NCBI GenBank assembly: GCA_026712715.1
Contig: JAPOPW010000013.1
Location: 38,209 to 102,208 of the forward strand
Length of the DNA stretch: 64,000 nucleotides
Source of the DNA: Immundisolibacterales bacterium
GTDB lineage: Bacteria; Pseudomonadota; Gammaproteobacteria; HK1
Reading direction: 5' to 3'
The notes beneath the pieces are model-generated. The model had not been told where the DNA came from. It saw nothing but the letters and a program-made list of their open reading frames with translations, and ran no database searches. The position numbers were made by a program, and so were the translations under genes. Positions 34,828-43,560 of the stretch are shown here, one piece after another (the first letter of the stretch is position 1; each line of letters starts with the position of its first letter).

Positions 34828-35084
34828 TTACAGTCGGCCCTCCGGAAGTTCGGTCCGCGCATCTCCCGGCGTCATCCGTCGCGGCGCAGAGCTTCGGGGG
34901 GCGCCGCGAAACGATCCGGCTGCGGGCAGGTACGGCGCCGCGGCGTGGCCCGGCGCACGGTCGCCCCGTCGCGGGGGGCCTCCGCCTCCACCGTGGCCCG
35001 CGCGGTGTGCGCTCCACGGAGACCGGGCGGGGTGGTGGATGACTCGCCCGGGGCCGCGAATTCACGGCCCAGGGCGCATCCGTC

Positions 35085-35915
35085 CTACGGCGAGAAGGAC
35101 ACCGTGTCCGGGATCTCGTTGATTCCACTGTACTTGAGCATCGCCTCCTTCATTCGCTTCTCGTTGTGGCCGAGGAGGTTGTTCCACTCCGCCCACCAGT
35201 TGAGGAAATTCTTGAAGGTGGAGTCCGACTCCGAGCGGATGCCGAAGTAGCCCGGCAGGGCGGCGCGCGGCTTCGGATTGTTGAACGTGCCGAGGCCCGG
35301 GTTCTTCTCCTTCGCGATCATGCTCGAAAGAACCGTGGTGGTGAATGCGTCCGCGCGCCCGGACGACACCGCGAGGATGATCTGGGAAAGCTCCTTGAAC
35401 TGCACCTGGGTCGCCTTGGGGGCCCATTTCTCGAGGAGGAGCTGGTCCGACGTGCCGGTCATCACGGCCACCTTGACGTCCGGGTCGTTGTAGTCCGCCC
35501 AGTCCCTGCCGTCGAAGCCGTTGCGGTTCACGGTTACCCATTCGATCCAGTAGATCGGCCCTGCGAAGTCGATGGCGGTGGCGCGGACCGGGGTGGCCTG
35601 CATCCCCGCCGCCATGTCGACCTTGCCGGTCGAGATCGCGAGCACCAGCTCGCTCCACCCGCCGACCTCGACCATGTTGAGCTCGACCTTCATCTCCTTG
35701 GCGACGTCCTTCGCCATCTCGACGAGGGCGCCTCCCCATTCGTTGGTCGCCTTGTCCTTGACGAAGTAGGGCGGGTAGTTGAAGACCGCGAACTTGAGCT
35801 CTCCGTCGCTCCGCACGCGCTCCCAGGTGGACTGCGCCTGGACCGCGTTCGTCGCGCCGAACAGCAGGGCCGCGGCGAGCGGAAGCGCCATCAGCTTGCC
35901 GATGATTTTCTTCAT
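35085..35915 (-). CDS. polar amino acid ABC transporter substrate-binding protein
   Basis: This 276-residue periplasmic protein has a signal peptide (about residues 1-28, ending AVQAQS) and the SBP_bac_3 fold: LKFAVFNYPPYFVKD, STGKVDMAAGMQATPVRA, and VAVMTGTSDQLLLEK. It is similar to glutamate/glutamine or polar amino acid receptors. Its matching ATPase (39114-39953) and permease (39943-40626) lie 3 kb away with an enolase-family gene and a Fic gene between. The upstream YejF-like ATPase is not its natural partner. Confidence 0.92.
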   Translation of the reverse strand: MKKIIGKLMALPLAAALLFGATNAVQAQSTWERVRSDGELKFAVFNYPPYFVKDKATNEWGGALVEMAKDVAKEMKVELNMVEVGGWSELVLAISTGKVDMAAGMQATPVRATAIDFAGPIYWIEWVTVNRNGFDGRDWADYNDPDVKVAVMTGTSDQLLLEKWAPKATQVQFKELSQIILAVSSGRADAFTTTVLSSMIAKEKNPGLGTFNNPKPRAALPGYFGIRSESDSTFKNFLNWWAEWNNLLGHNEKRMKEAMLKYSGINEIPDTVSFSP

Positions 35916-36217
35916 GGTGTGGTTCCTTCAGATCTGATCAAGTTCGCTCACGGGTCGCCACCCGGCGGACGGAGGCTCGATGGGCGTGGCGATCCTGGCG
36001 AACCGCGAGCCGTCGGTCGAGCAGTCGGGTCGGGACCTGTCCCGACCCCGGTGCGCCACGAGAGGCGATGTTCGTCGCAAGCGGCGAACCGATCAACCCG
36101 TTGCCGCCAATGCCCTCGTCGACTACCGTAGAAACGACGCAGCTTCGGGGCGGTCGTGCGATCGGACCGCCGGTCGGCGAGGCGGCGCCCCAGATTGCCC
36201 GGCCGATGGCATCCGCA
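35916..36217. other. intergenic region between divergent SBP and enolase-family genes
   Basis: About 300 bp with no supported gene. It is expected to hold divergent promoters for the binding protein and the enolase-superfamily gene. The stretch at 35921-35945 is locally AT-richer (with GATCTGATCAAG) and is the likeliest promoter zone for the binding protein, but no clear -35/-10 pair was found. Confidence 0.35.
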
Positions 36218-37339
36218 ATGCAAAGACAGAAGATCGAAGCTCTCCGGGTCCACGTCGTGGACGTACCCGTACGCGCGGTCCACTCGCACGGCAGCGGCGA
36301 CGTTGCCGGAATCCGGAGCGTTCTCCTCGAGGTGACGACCGATGAGGGGCTCACCGGTTGGGGCGAGGCGTCGCCGTGGCCGGTGTTCACGGGGACCGTC
36401 GAGGGAAACGCCGCCGCGCTCCACGTCCACCTTCGCCCGCATCTCGTCGGCGCCGACCCGGTCCAGGTGGAGAAGCATCTCGGGCTGGCCGATGCGGTCG
36501 TCGTCGGCTGCCCGGAAGCCAAGGCGGCGCTCGAGACGGCGCTCCTCGACATCGTCGGGCAGATGACCGGCCTCGGCATCGCGGAGCTCGTCGGCGCCCG
36601 CCACCGCGCGACCGTGCCGATGAGCTTCTCGGTCGCCAACCCGGACTTCGACGCGGATCTCGAGGATGTCGCGCGCCTGTACGAGGACGGGGTTCGCCTC
36701 TTCAAGCTGAAGACCGGGTTCGCAGACCACGCGTTCGACCGGATGCGGCTCGAGAAGCTCCGTGAACGCTACGGAGGCGGGGGGAGCCTTCGCATCGACT
36801 ACAACCAGGGCCTGCGCGCGACCGACGCGATCCGTACCCTGAGGGATCTCGAGCCCTTCGACCTCACCTTCATCGAGCAGCCGGTGAAGCGGCACGAGCG
36901 GGCCGCGCTGGCGGAGATTGCGCGCGCCATCGACACCCCGGTCATGGCTGACGAGTCCGTGTTCGATCCGCGCGAGGCGCTCACCGGGGTCGAGATGCGG
37001 CTCGCCGACATCTTCGCCCTCAAGATCATGAAGTCGGGCGGGATCCGGCGCGCCCTCGAGGTGGCGGCGATCGCGCGGCTGGGCGGCATCGACGTCTACG
37101 GGGGCTGCATGTTCGAGACGGGGATCGCGCACGCGGCGGGCGCCCAGCTCATGGCGGCGCTCCCGGACCTCCAACTCGGCTGCGAGTTCTACATGTCCAC
37201 CTACTACGCCCGCGAGGACATCCTCGCCGAGCCCTTCCCGGTCCGGGGCGGCCTCGTCCACGTGCCGGACGGCCCGGGCCTCGGCGTGGTCCCGGACCCG
37301 GACCGCCTCGCCAGGTACCGGACCGACCTGCTGGAGTGA
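36218..37339 (+). CDS. enolase-superfamily (muconate-lactonizing subgroup) racemase/dehydratase
   Basis: This 373-residue enzyme has the MLE-subgroup machinery: the KxK motif Lys163/Lys165 (LFKLKTGF), metal ligands Asp194 (RIDYNQ), Glu220 (FIEQPV) and Asp245 (ADES), and the opposite base Lys269 (LKIMKSGG). The GGCMFETGIAHAA stretch near the C-terminus is typical. This group includes cis-3-hydroxyproline dehydratase, hydroxyproline-betaine epimerase and dipeptide epimerases. Adjacent amino acid transport genes and a DadA-like oxidase make an amino acid or proline-derivative substrate likely. An alternative ATG lies at 36206. Confidence 0.85.
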   Translation: MQRQKIEALRVHVVDVPVRAVHSHGSGDVAGIRSVLLEVTTDEGLTGWGEASPWPVFTGTVEGNAAALHVHLRPHLVGADPVQVEKHLGLADAVVVGCPEAKAALETALLDIVGQMTGLGIAELVGARHRATVPMSFSVANPDFDADLEDVARLYEDGVRLFKLKTGFADHAFDRMRLEKLRERYGGGGSLRIDYNQGLRATDAIRTLRDLEPFDLTFIEQPVKRHERAALAEIARAIDTPVMADESVFDPREALTGVEMRLADIFALKIMKSGGIRRALEVAAIARLGGIDVYGGCMFETGIAHAAGAQLMAALPDLQLGCEFYMSTYYAREDILAEPFPVRGGLVHVPDGPGLGVVPDPDRLARYRTDLLE

Positions 37340-37629
37340 CCCGTCCCCGGTACGGGTCGGCGACGCCGCAGCCGAATCTTGTCCCGTGCGACGGCAAACA
37401 CGTCCTTCGCCACCCGCCGCGTTTCCTGGCCCGGTCCGAGCCCCCGTTTCCCCATCGGGCCGTCGTCCTTGGCCGCGAGGCGAGTCCGACGACAGGCTGG
37501 GTCGATGCTGCATGGGATCTCGGGTCTGCCGTGGCCAACTACTGAATCTGAATGAATTGGTAGATATTTTGCACTTCGGGAGCGAAACGCTCCGGGGGCG
37601 AGGCGATGCGGGGCTTCGCCGGATATAAT
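37340..37629. other. intergenic region upstream of the Fic promoter
   Basis: About 290 bp without a supported gene, running from normal high-GC sequence into an AT-rich pocket from about 37545. It contains a small hairpin GGAGCG-AAA-CGCTCC (within 37575-37595) and a weaker GGCGA/TCGCC repeat just after. These could end transcription of the enolase-family gene. I found no other signal. Confidence 0.35.
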
Positions 37630-37669
37630 TACTAACTTGACAACTATTAGTAGCAAATTTACATTTGCT
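37630..37669 (+). promoter_or_regulatory. Fic gene promoter with two overlapping inverted repeats
   Basis: A TTGACA box (37637-37642) and a TACATT box (37660-37665) are 17 bp apart, ahead of the Fic start at 37696. Two inverted repeats overlay them: TACTAA/TTAGTA (37630-37635, 37647-37652; 11-bp spacer) and AGCAAAT/ATTTGCT (37652-37658, 37663-37669; 4-bp spacer) around the -10. The whole 140-bp patch is much more AT-rich than the rest of the window. It looks like a regulated promoter; a winged-helix domain at the Fic C-terminus could be the regulator. Confidence 0.65.
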
Positions 37670-37695
37670 GCTCCTGCAAATCCGGGTCACCGCCC

Positions 37696-39066
37696 GTGAA
37701 GCTGCCGCTCACTGCGCCTTCCCTGTCCGGGCTCGGCGAAGGAGGAATCGAGAAGATCCTCGCCCTGAACGCCTCCGGAATCGGAAAGTTGCCGGAGGAC
37801 AAGTACCTGCATTGGGCGAATCTGCGGTATCTCGAACCGCCGGAGGGATTCTCGAACGAGGACTGGTGGCTGGCGATCAAGCTGGCAAGGGGGTCGAACC
37901 GGCATCTCCTCCCGCTTGACGACAAGCATGGCCGGGCCTTTTCGTATACCGACTCCGGGTATCTGTACCGCATGCTTCACGAGGTCGATCGCGATGCCAG
38001 CGGTCGGATCGAGCTCCCCGTCGACGTGGTGAACACCGGTTCTCGCAACCGTTACCTGGTGAGCTCACTGATCGAGGAGGCCATCACGTCGAGCCAGCTC
38101 GAGGGTGCCTCGACGACCCGCCGCGTTGCCAAGGAGATGTTGCGATCGGGCCGCCCGCCACGTGATCGAAGCGAGACCATGATTGCAAACAACTACCGCG
38201 GAATGGAGTTCGTGCGGGGTCTCGTCGAGGAAAGCCTTTCCGTCCCCATGCTCCTCGAGTTGCAGCGGACCCTGACGGAAGACACTCAGGACGACGCGGG
38301 CGTGGTCGGCCGATTCAGACGCAAGTCCGACGAGGTCTTCGTGGTCGACCAGCGCGACGGGACCATCCTCCACACCCCGCCCGATGCGGCGGACCTGGAA
38401 GCGCGGCTGGAACGGCTGCTCGCATTCGCGAATGCGAGCGCCGACGCCGGCTTCGTCCATCCCGTGGCGAGGGCGATCCTGCTTCACTTCATGATCGGCT
38501 ACGAGCATCCCTTCGTCGACGGCAACGGACGTACGGCGCGAGCGCTCTTTTACTGGATGATGGCGAAGTCCGGCTACCGGATGACCGAGTTCCTCTCGAT
38601 CTCGGCGATCATCCGCAAGGCGCCCGTCCAGTACGCACGAGCCTACCTCTACTCCGAGCACGACGACAACGACGTGACCTATTTTCTCGACTACAACCTT
38701 CGGGTGATCCTCCGGTCGATCCGGAAGCTGCACGCGTACCTCGGCCGGAAGGCGCGCGAGATGCGCGACGTGCAGCAGCTGCTTGACGGCACCGCCGTGG
38801 CGGCGCTGCTCAACTACCGGCAGATTGCGCTGCTCGTCTCCATGCGCAAGCACCCGGAGCTGGTGTACACCATCGACTCGCACCGCAAGTCGCACAAGGT
38901 GACCTATCAGACCGCGCGCACCGATCTCCTCGGGCTGAACGCGCTCGGCCTGGTGACCGCGGGCAAGCGCGGCAGAGCGTTCATCTTCAGCCTGGCCCGG
39001 GATTTCGACGAGCGTTTGCGCGAGCTCGGGGAACGAAGAGACGCTCCGCTCCGGCTCTCGACCTGA
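37696..39066 (+). CDS. Fic family protein with intrinsic inhibitory helix
   Basis: Fic proteins transfer AMP or related groups to target proteins. The 456-residue product has an N-terminal domain (DUF4172-like region), the inhibitory motif SSQLEG (Glu136) preceding the Fic core, and the active-site loop HPFVDGNGRTAR (His271, residues 271-282). This layout is the class II, self-inhibited type. A C-terminal region (about residues 370-450) reads like a winged helix that may bind DNA. It sits in an AT-rich pocket between two amino-acid-uptake genes, with no obvious partner. It could also act on an unrelated target. Confidence 0.92.
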   Translation: MKLPLTAPSLSGLGEGGIEKILALNASGIGKLPEDKYLHWANLRYLEPPEGFSNEDWWLAIKLARGSNRHLLPLDDKHGRAFSYTDSGYLYRMLHEVDRDASGRIELPVDVVNTGSRNRYLVSSLIEEAITSSQLEGASTTRRVAKEMLRSGRPPRDRSETMIANNYRGMEFVRGLVEESLSVPMLLELQRTLTEDTQDDAGVVGRFRRKSDEVFVVDQRDGTILHTPPDAADLEARLERLLAFANASADAGFVHPVARAILLHFMIGYEHPFVDGNGRTARALFYWMMAKSGYRMTEFLSISAIIRKAPVQYARAYLYSEHDDNDVTYFLDYNLRVILRSIRKLHAYLGRKAREMRDVQQLLDGTAVAALLNYRQIALLVSMRKHPELVYTIDSHRKSHKVTYQTARTDLLGLNALGLVTAGKRGRAFIFSLARDFDERLRELGERRDAPLRLST

Positions 39067-39113
39067 ATCCGGCCCTGCCTCGGCAACGGGTTCGGCAACG
39101 CGCCCGCGGCCGG

Positions 39114-39953
39114 TCAGGCGCCTCCCTGGCCCGGGTCCTCCTGCGCGCCGCGGTGGTAACGGGCGAGGAAGGTGCGAGTGCGCGGATTGCGGGGGTTGAC
39201 CATCACCTCGGCCGCCGTCCCTTCCTCCACGAGCTGCCCCTGGTCCATGAAGAGCACCCGGTCGGCGACATCGCGGGCGAAGGACATCTCGTGGGTGACG
39301 ACGACCATGGTCGCCCCTTCCCGGGCCAGATCCTGCATCACCTCGAGGACCTCCCCCACCAGCTCGGGATCGAGGGCGGAGGTCACCTCGTCGAAGAGCA
39401 GCACCTCCGGCGACATCGCGAGCGCCCGGGCAATGGCGACGCGCTGCTGCTGGCCGCCGGAGAGCTCGCGGGGGCGGCGGTCGTCCATCCCTTCCAGGCC
39501 GACCCGGCGGAGGAGGTCCCGGGCCGCCGCCTGCGCTCGTTCCGGTCGGATCTTCTTGACCACCACCTGGCCGATCATGACGTTCTCGATCGCGGTCTTG
39601 TGGGCGAAGAGGTCGAACTGCTGGAACACCATGCCGAAGCGCGCCCGGAACCGCGCGAGGTCCCGGCCGGCCGGCAGGGTCCTGCGGTTGGAGAAATCGA
39701 GCTCCCGGTCGTCGAGTCGGAGCGTGCCGCGGTTCGGTTCCTCGAGCAGGTTGAGGCAGCGAAGGGTCGTGGACTTGCCGCACCCGGACGGACCGATGAT
39801 GACCACCACCTCGCCCGCTCGCACGTCGAAGGAGACTCCGCGCACCGCCTCGACGTCGCCGTAGCTCTTGCAGAGGTCGCGCACCGCGAGCATCGGGTGA
39901 TCCGTGCCCGCCGCCGCTCCCGCGCCGGGAGTCCGGGGATTGTCAACGGTCAC
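39114..39953 (-). CDS. polar amino acid ABC transporter ATP-binding protein (GlnQ-like)
   Basis: The 279-residue ATPase has Walker [10 protein letters not shown], the [17 protein letters not shown]-loop region, signature [15 protein letters not shown] and Walker [16 protein letters not shown], all typical of GlnQ/HisP-type subunits. Roughly 20 residues precede the conserved start [12 protein letters not shown]. It overlaps its upstream permease gene by 11 nt on the same strand. It fits the binding protein at 35085-35915. Confidence 0.94.
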   Translation of the reverse strand: MTVDNPRTPGAGAAAGTDHPMLAVRDLCKSYGDVEAVRGVSFDVRAGEVVVIIGPSGCGKSTTLRCLNLLEEPNRGTLRLDDRELDFSNRRTLPAGRDLARFRARFGMVFQQFDLFAHKTAIENVMIGQVVVKKIRPERAQAAARDLLRRVGLEGMDDRRPRELSGGQQQRVAIARALAMSPEVLLFDEVTSALDPELVGEVLEVMQDLAREGATMVVVTHEMSFARDVADRVLFMDQGQLVEEGTAAEVMVNPRNPRTRTFLARYHRGAQEDPGQGGA

Positions 39954-40626
39954 TGCGGGCCTCCAGTCGCTTGCCCCACTGGGTCAGTGGATAGAGGATG
40001 ACGAAGTAGGCGATCGCCACGGCGCTGTAGACCTCGAGGGGACGGTAGGTGTCGGCGACGACCAGATACCCCGTGTACATCAGGTCCGGTACCGCGACGA
40101 CGTAGAGCAGGGCGGTGTTCTTGAACTGGATCACGGACTGGTTCACGAAGGGCGGGACCATACGGCGGACGGCCTGGGGCAGGACGATGTGCCACATCAT
40201 CTCCGCGTAGGTCATGCCGATGGCGCGCGCGGCCTGCCATTGCCCCTTGTCGATGGAGATGATGCCGCCGCGGAAGATTTCCGTCGCGAAGCAGCCCATG
40301 TAGAGGGTCAGCCCGATCCCCGCTGCGAGCCAGGCGGGCAGCTCGAGCCCGCCGCCCGGCACGACGGCGTTCAACAGGATCGGGAGCGCGAAGTAGAACC
40401 ACACGATCTGCACCAGTACCGGGGTGCAGCGGAAGGTCTCGACGTAGACATGGATGGGGCCGCTCAGCCACCAGCGGTTGGCGAGGAGGCCCATGCCGCA
40501 GACGACGCCGATGAGCAGGCCCCCGCCGACCGTGGCGGAGGCGTACGCGACGGTGATGCCGAGGCCCTTCAGCCACCACCACTCGTAGCCGGCGAAGATC
40601 ATGTAGAAGTCCCACTTGTAGCCCAT
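39943..40626 (-). CDS. polar amino acid ABC transporter permease
   Basis: This 227-residue inner membrane protein has the HisM/GlnP-type signature [15 protein letters not shown], the ATPase-contact EAA-like loop [31 protein letters not shown] interrupted only by normal spacing, and about five hydrophobic segments. Only one permease is present, so it probably works as a homodimer or with a partner elsewhere. Its 3' end overlaps the ATPase gene by 11 nt. Confidence 0.92.
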   Translation of the reverse strand: MGYKWDFYMIFAGYEWWWLKGLGITVAYASATVGGGLLIGVVCGMGLLANRWWLSGPIHVYVETFRCTPVLVQIVWFYFALPILLNAVVPGGGLELPAWLAAGIGLTLYMGCFATEIFRGGIISIDKGQWQAARAIGMTYAEMMWHIVLPQAVRRMVPPFVNQSVIQFKNTALLYVVAVPDLMYTGYLVVADTYRPLEVYSAVAIAYFVILYPLTQWGKRLEARSDR

Positions 40627-40820
40627 CGCTCACCTCCGTCGGTTGCCGCCGGTCCGGTTGGAACGGGAATGTTCTTCGCGCCGATCCGAAAGAACTGCCG
40701 ATCTCCGGGCAAGCGTACGTCAATCCGCTCGAGGAAGCGGGCGGTGCTCCCTCGATGCGCTTCGATGGGGTGCCGGCGACACCCTCGCCGCGGCGTCTTC
40801 GTGCCTTTGCGGCGAGAGCC

Positions 40821-42065
40821 CTAGAAGCGGTCCGGCCGGAACGGGGCGAGATCGACGCTCGGGGTCTTGCCGGTCACGAGCTCCGAGACGAGGCGGCCGG
40901 TGATGCCGCCCATGGTGAGTCCGAGGTGGTCGTGGCCGAACGCGAACCAGGCGTTGCGGTGGTGGGGCGAGCGGCCGATGACCGGCTTCGAGTCCGGGTG
41001 CGACGGGCGCGGCCCCATCCACTCGGTGGCTCCTTCGCTCCCGAGGCCCGGAAAGAGCGCCTGCGCGTGACGTCGGACCCGTCGCGCGATCGCGGGGTCG
41101 GGCGGCGCGTCCGGCGGCGCGAACTCGGCGATTCCGCCGGCCCGGATCCCGTCCAGCATCGGGGTGACCGCGATGTGCCGGTCCACCGAGATGATGCCCC
41201 CGTTCATCTTGACGTCAGTTCCGTTGAACATCGTGTGGTAGCCCCGCTCCGCCTCCAGGGGGACCCGGGTGCCCAGCATCGCCGCGAGCTCGCGCGACCA
41301 GACTCCGGCTGCCACGACCACCCGCTCCACCGCACGGCGGGAGTCGTCGACGCGGATCGCGCGCACGCCGCCCGAGTCGGTCTCGAAGCCCCGAACGGCG
41401 CCGCGGGCGATATTGCCGCCCCGCCGCCGGAAGAGATCCGCGAGGGCCTGCACGAGGCGCAGGGGATCGAAGGTGTGGGTGAAGTCGGCCACCCGGAACG
41501 CATGCACCACGTTCTTCGAGAGGGCGGGCTGCACCTGCCGTGCCTCGTTGCCGTCGAGAAGGTCCATCCCGACGCCGTTTCGACGCCGAAGATCGAACGC
41601 GTACTCGGCTCCGCGGAACGTATCCTCGCTCTCGAAGGTGAACATGAGTCCGGTCCGGCTCATGAGATGTTCGGCGCCGGCCTCCGCCACGAGCGGGTCG
41701 ATGGCCTCGTGCACCCGGTCGAGCAGGCTCTGCCGGGCCGCCGCGTTCGCCTCCACCCTTGCGCGGCGGGCGTTCATGACGAAGCGCAGGAACCAGGGCA
41801 GCGCCCGCAGCGCGTGGCCGCCCCGGATCCGCAGTGGCGCATCCTGGTCGAGCAGCATGCCCGGGACCTTTCGAAGCACGCCCGGCATCGCCGCCGGGGG
41901 ACAGGACGCGACCCCGAACCCGCCGAGGTTTCCCGAGGACGCCCCTTCTCCGGGCCCGCCCCGGTCGAGCAGGGTGACCGCGAACCCTTCGTTCTGCAGG
42001 TACAGGGCGCAGCAGGTCCCGACCATGCCGGCGCCGATGACGGTGATCGCGGGTTGGTCGGCCAT
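40821..42065 (-). CDS. FAD-dependent amino acid oxidoreductase (DadA-like)
   Basis: This 414-residue flavoenzyme has the dinucleotide motif TVIGAGMVGTCCALYL at residues 8-23, a mid-chain VVVAAGVWSRELAAMLG, and a C-terminal HDHLGLTMGGITGRLVSELV that closes the FAD site. The family covers D-amino acid dehydrogenases, sarcosine oxidases and hydroxyproline-type oxidases. The polar amino acid transport genes next to it and the enolase-superfamily enzyme suggest an imino- or D-amino acid substrate. Electron acceptor is likely the quinone pool or oxygen; this is inference. Confidence 0.87.
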   Translation of the reverse strand: MADQPAITVIGAGMVGTCCALYLQNEGFAVTLLDRGGPGEGASSGNLGGFGVASCPPAAMPGVLRKVPGMLLDQDAPLRIRGGHALRALPWFLRFVMNARRARVEANAAARQSLLDRVHEAIDPLVAEAGAEHLMSRTGLMFTFESEDTFRGAEYAFDLRRRNGVGMDLLDGNEARQVQPALSKNVVHAFRVADFTHTFDPLRLVQALADLFRRRGGNIARGAVRGFETDSGGVRAIRVDDSRRAVERVVVAAGVWSRELAAMLGTRVPLEAERGYHTMFNGTDVKMNGGIISVDRHIAVTPMLDGIRAGGIAEFAPPDAPPDPAIARRVRRHAQALFPGLGSEGATEWMGPRPSHPDSKPVIGRSPHHRNAWFAFGHDHLGLTMGGITGRLVSELVTGKTPSVDLAPFRPDRF

Positions 42066-42085
42066 GGTGAGACCGGGGGAGCGGC

Positions 42086-42817
42086 TCAGACCCCGAGGTA
42101 GTACTGCTTGACCATCTCGTTCTCGGAGAGCTCGGCCGCCGAGGACGCGGAGAACGCGATGTCGCCGTGGACGATGATGTAGCCGCGATCGGCGATCTTG
42201 ATCGCCTGGTTGAAGTTCTGCTCGGCCATCAGCACGGTGAGGTTCCGCTCGGCCTTGAGCTCGCGGATCTTGGCGATCACGCGGCTGACGAGGATGGGCG
42301 CGAGGCCGACGGACGGTTCGTCGACGAGGAGCACACGCGGCTCGGACATGAGCGCCCGCGCGATCGCGAGCATCTGCTGCTCGCCGCCGGACATCGACCC
42401 GGCGAGCTGCCGGCGCCGCTCGCCGAGCACCGGGAACGCCTCGAACGAGAATTCGAGGTTGGCCGCAATCCGCTGCCGTGCGGACTTCCGATAGGCCCCG
42501 AGCATCAGGTTCTCCTCGACGGTGAGGAGCGGAAAGAGCCGGCGCCCTTCGGGCACGAGGGAAATTCCGAGCTCGACGATCTCCTGAGGGGTGCGGCCGA
42601 CGAGATCGATCGACTCTCCGTCGTCGGTCTCGAGGGTGATCGAACCGGCGGTCGGCTCGACGATGCCCATGATGCAGTTGATGAGGGTCGACTTGCCGTT
42701 GCCGTTGGTGCCGAGGAGAGCGACCGTCTCCCCGGAGTCGACTTGCACGGAGACCCCGTGCAGTACCCGCACCGAGCCGTAGCCCGCCTCGATGTCGACG
42801 ACGACGATTCTGCTCAC
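42086..42817 (-). CDS. branched-chain amino acid-type ABC transporter ATP-binding protein (LivF-like, second set)
   Basis: This 243-residue ATPase has Walker A GTNGNGKST, a variant of the usual GPNGAGKST, signature MSGGEQQ and Walker B VLLVDEPSVGLAP. It is the last gene of livK-H-M-G-F on the minus strand, 20 bp after the LivG-like gene. The substituted P-loop residues still keep the GxxxxGK pattern, so it should be active. Confidence 0.93.
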   Translation of the reverse strand: MSRIVVVDIEAGYGSVRVLHGVSVQVDSGETVALLGTNGNGKSTLINCIMGIVEPTAGSITLETDDGESIDLVGRTPQEIVELGISLVPEGRRLFPLLTVEENLMLGAYRKSARQRIAANLEFSFEAFPVLGERRRQLAGSMSGGEQQMLAIARALMSEPRVLLVDEPSVGLAPILVSRVIAKIRELKAERNLTVLMAEQNFNQAIKIADRGYIIVHGDIAFSASSAAELSENEMVKQYYLGV

Positions 42818-42837
42818 CGAAACCTGCTCACCCGACC

Positions 42838-43560
42838 CTACTCACCGAGATACGCCCTCTCGACCTCGGGGTCGTTCACGATCTCGTCCGGCTTCCCCTC
42901 TGCGATCTTGCGTCCCGCATCGAGCACGACGATCCGTTCCGAGAAGCGCATCACCGCCCGCATGATGTGCTCGATCATGATGATGGTGATGCCGCGCTCG
43001 TTCATCCGGAACAGGATCTCGAGGATGTCGTCCACCTCCGTCGAGGAGAGCCCCGCCATCGCTTCGTCGGAGATGAGGAGCTCGGGCTCGGAGGCCATGG
43101 CCCGGGCGAGCTCGAGCTTGCGCATGTCGATCTGGGTGAGCTTGCCCGAGCTCTCCCCGGCACGGTTCCCAAGCCCGATCGATTCGAGGATCGCCATGCC
43201 CCGATCCTCGACCTCCCGCGCGCCGGCGCCGCTCGCGTACTCGAGGGGGATGGCAAGGTTCTCGAGCACCGTCATCGATCGGAACGGCTTCGGAATCTGG
43301 AACGATCGCGCGATCCCGAGCCGCGTGCGTTCATGCGGCTTCCGGCCGTCGAGCACGGCCCCCTTGAACACGATCTCGCCGCCGTCGTTCGCGAGGGTGC
43401 CGGAGATGCAGTTGATGAGGGTGGTCTTGCCGGATCCGTTCGGGCCGATCAGCCCGAAGCGTTCGCCCTTGCCGACCTCGATGCTCACCTCGTCGAGCGC
43501 GACGAACCCCCCGAAGCGCTTGGTGACGGAGCGCACCTCGAGCAGCCGTTCACCGGTCAC
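42838..43560 (-). CDS. branched-chain amino acid-type ABC transporter ATP-binding protein (LivG-like, second set)
   Basis: This 240-residue ATPase has Walker A GPNGSGKTT, the FQIPKPFRSMTVLENLAI insert of LivG, and Walker B ELLISDEAMAGLSS. The usual LSGGQ signature is degenerate here (SGKLTQIDMRKLEL), as in some divergent LivG members. The start is GTG at 43560, overlapping the livM stop by 4 nt. It belongs to the second importer set. Confidence 0.92.
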   Translation of the reverse strand: MTGERLLEVRSVTKRFGGFVALDEVSIEVGKGERFGLIGPNGSGKTTLINCISGTLANDGGEIVFKGAVLDGRKPHERTRLGIARSFQIPKPFRSMTVLENLAIPLEYASGAGAREVEDRGMAILESIGLGNRAGESSGKLTQIDMRKLELARAMASEPELLISDEAMAGLSSTEVDDILEILFRMNERGITIIMIEHIMRAVMRFSERIVVLDAGRKIAEGKPDEIVNDPEVERAYLGE

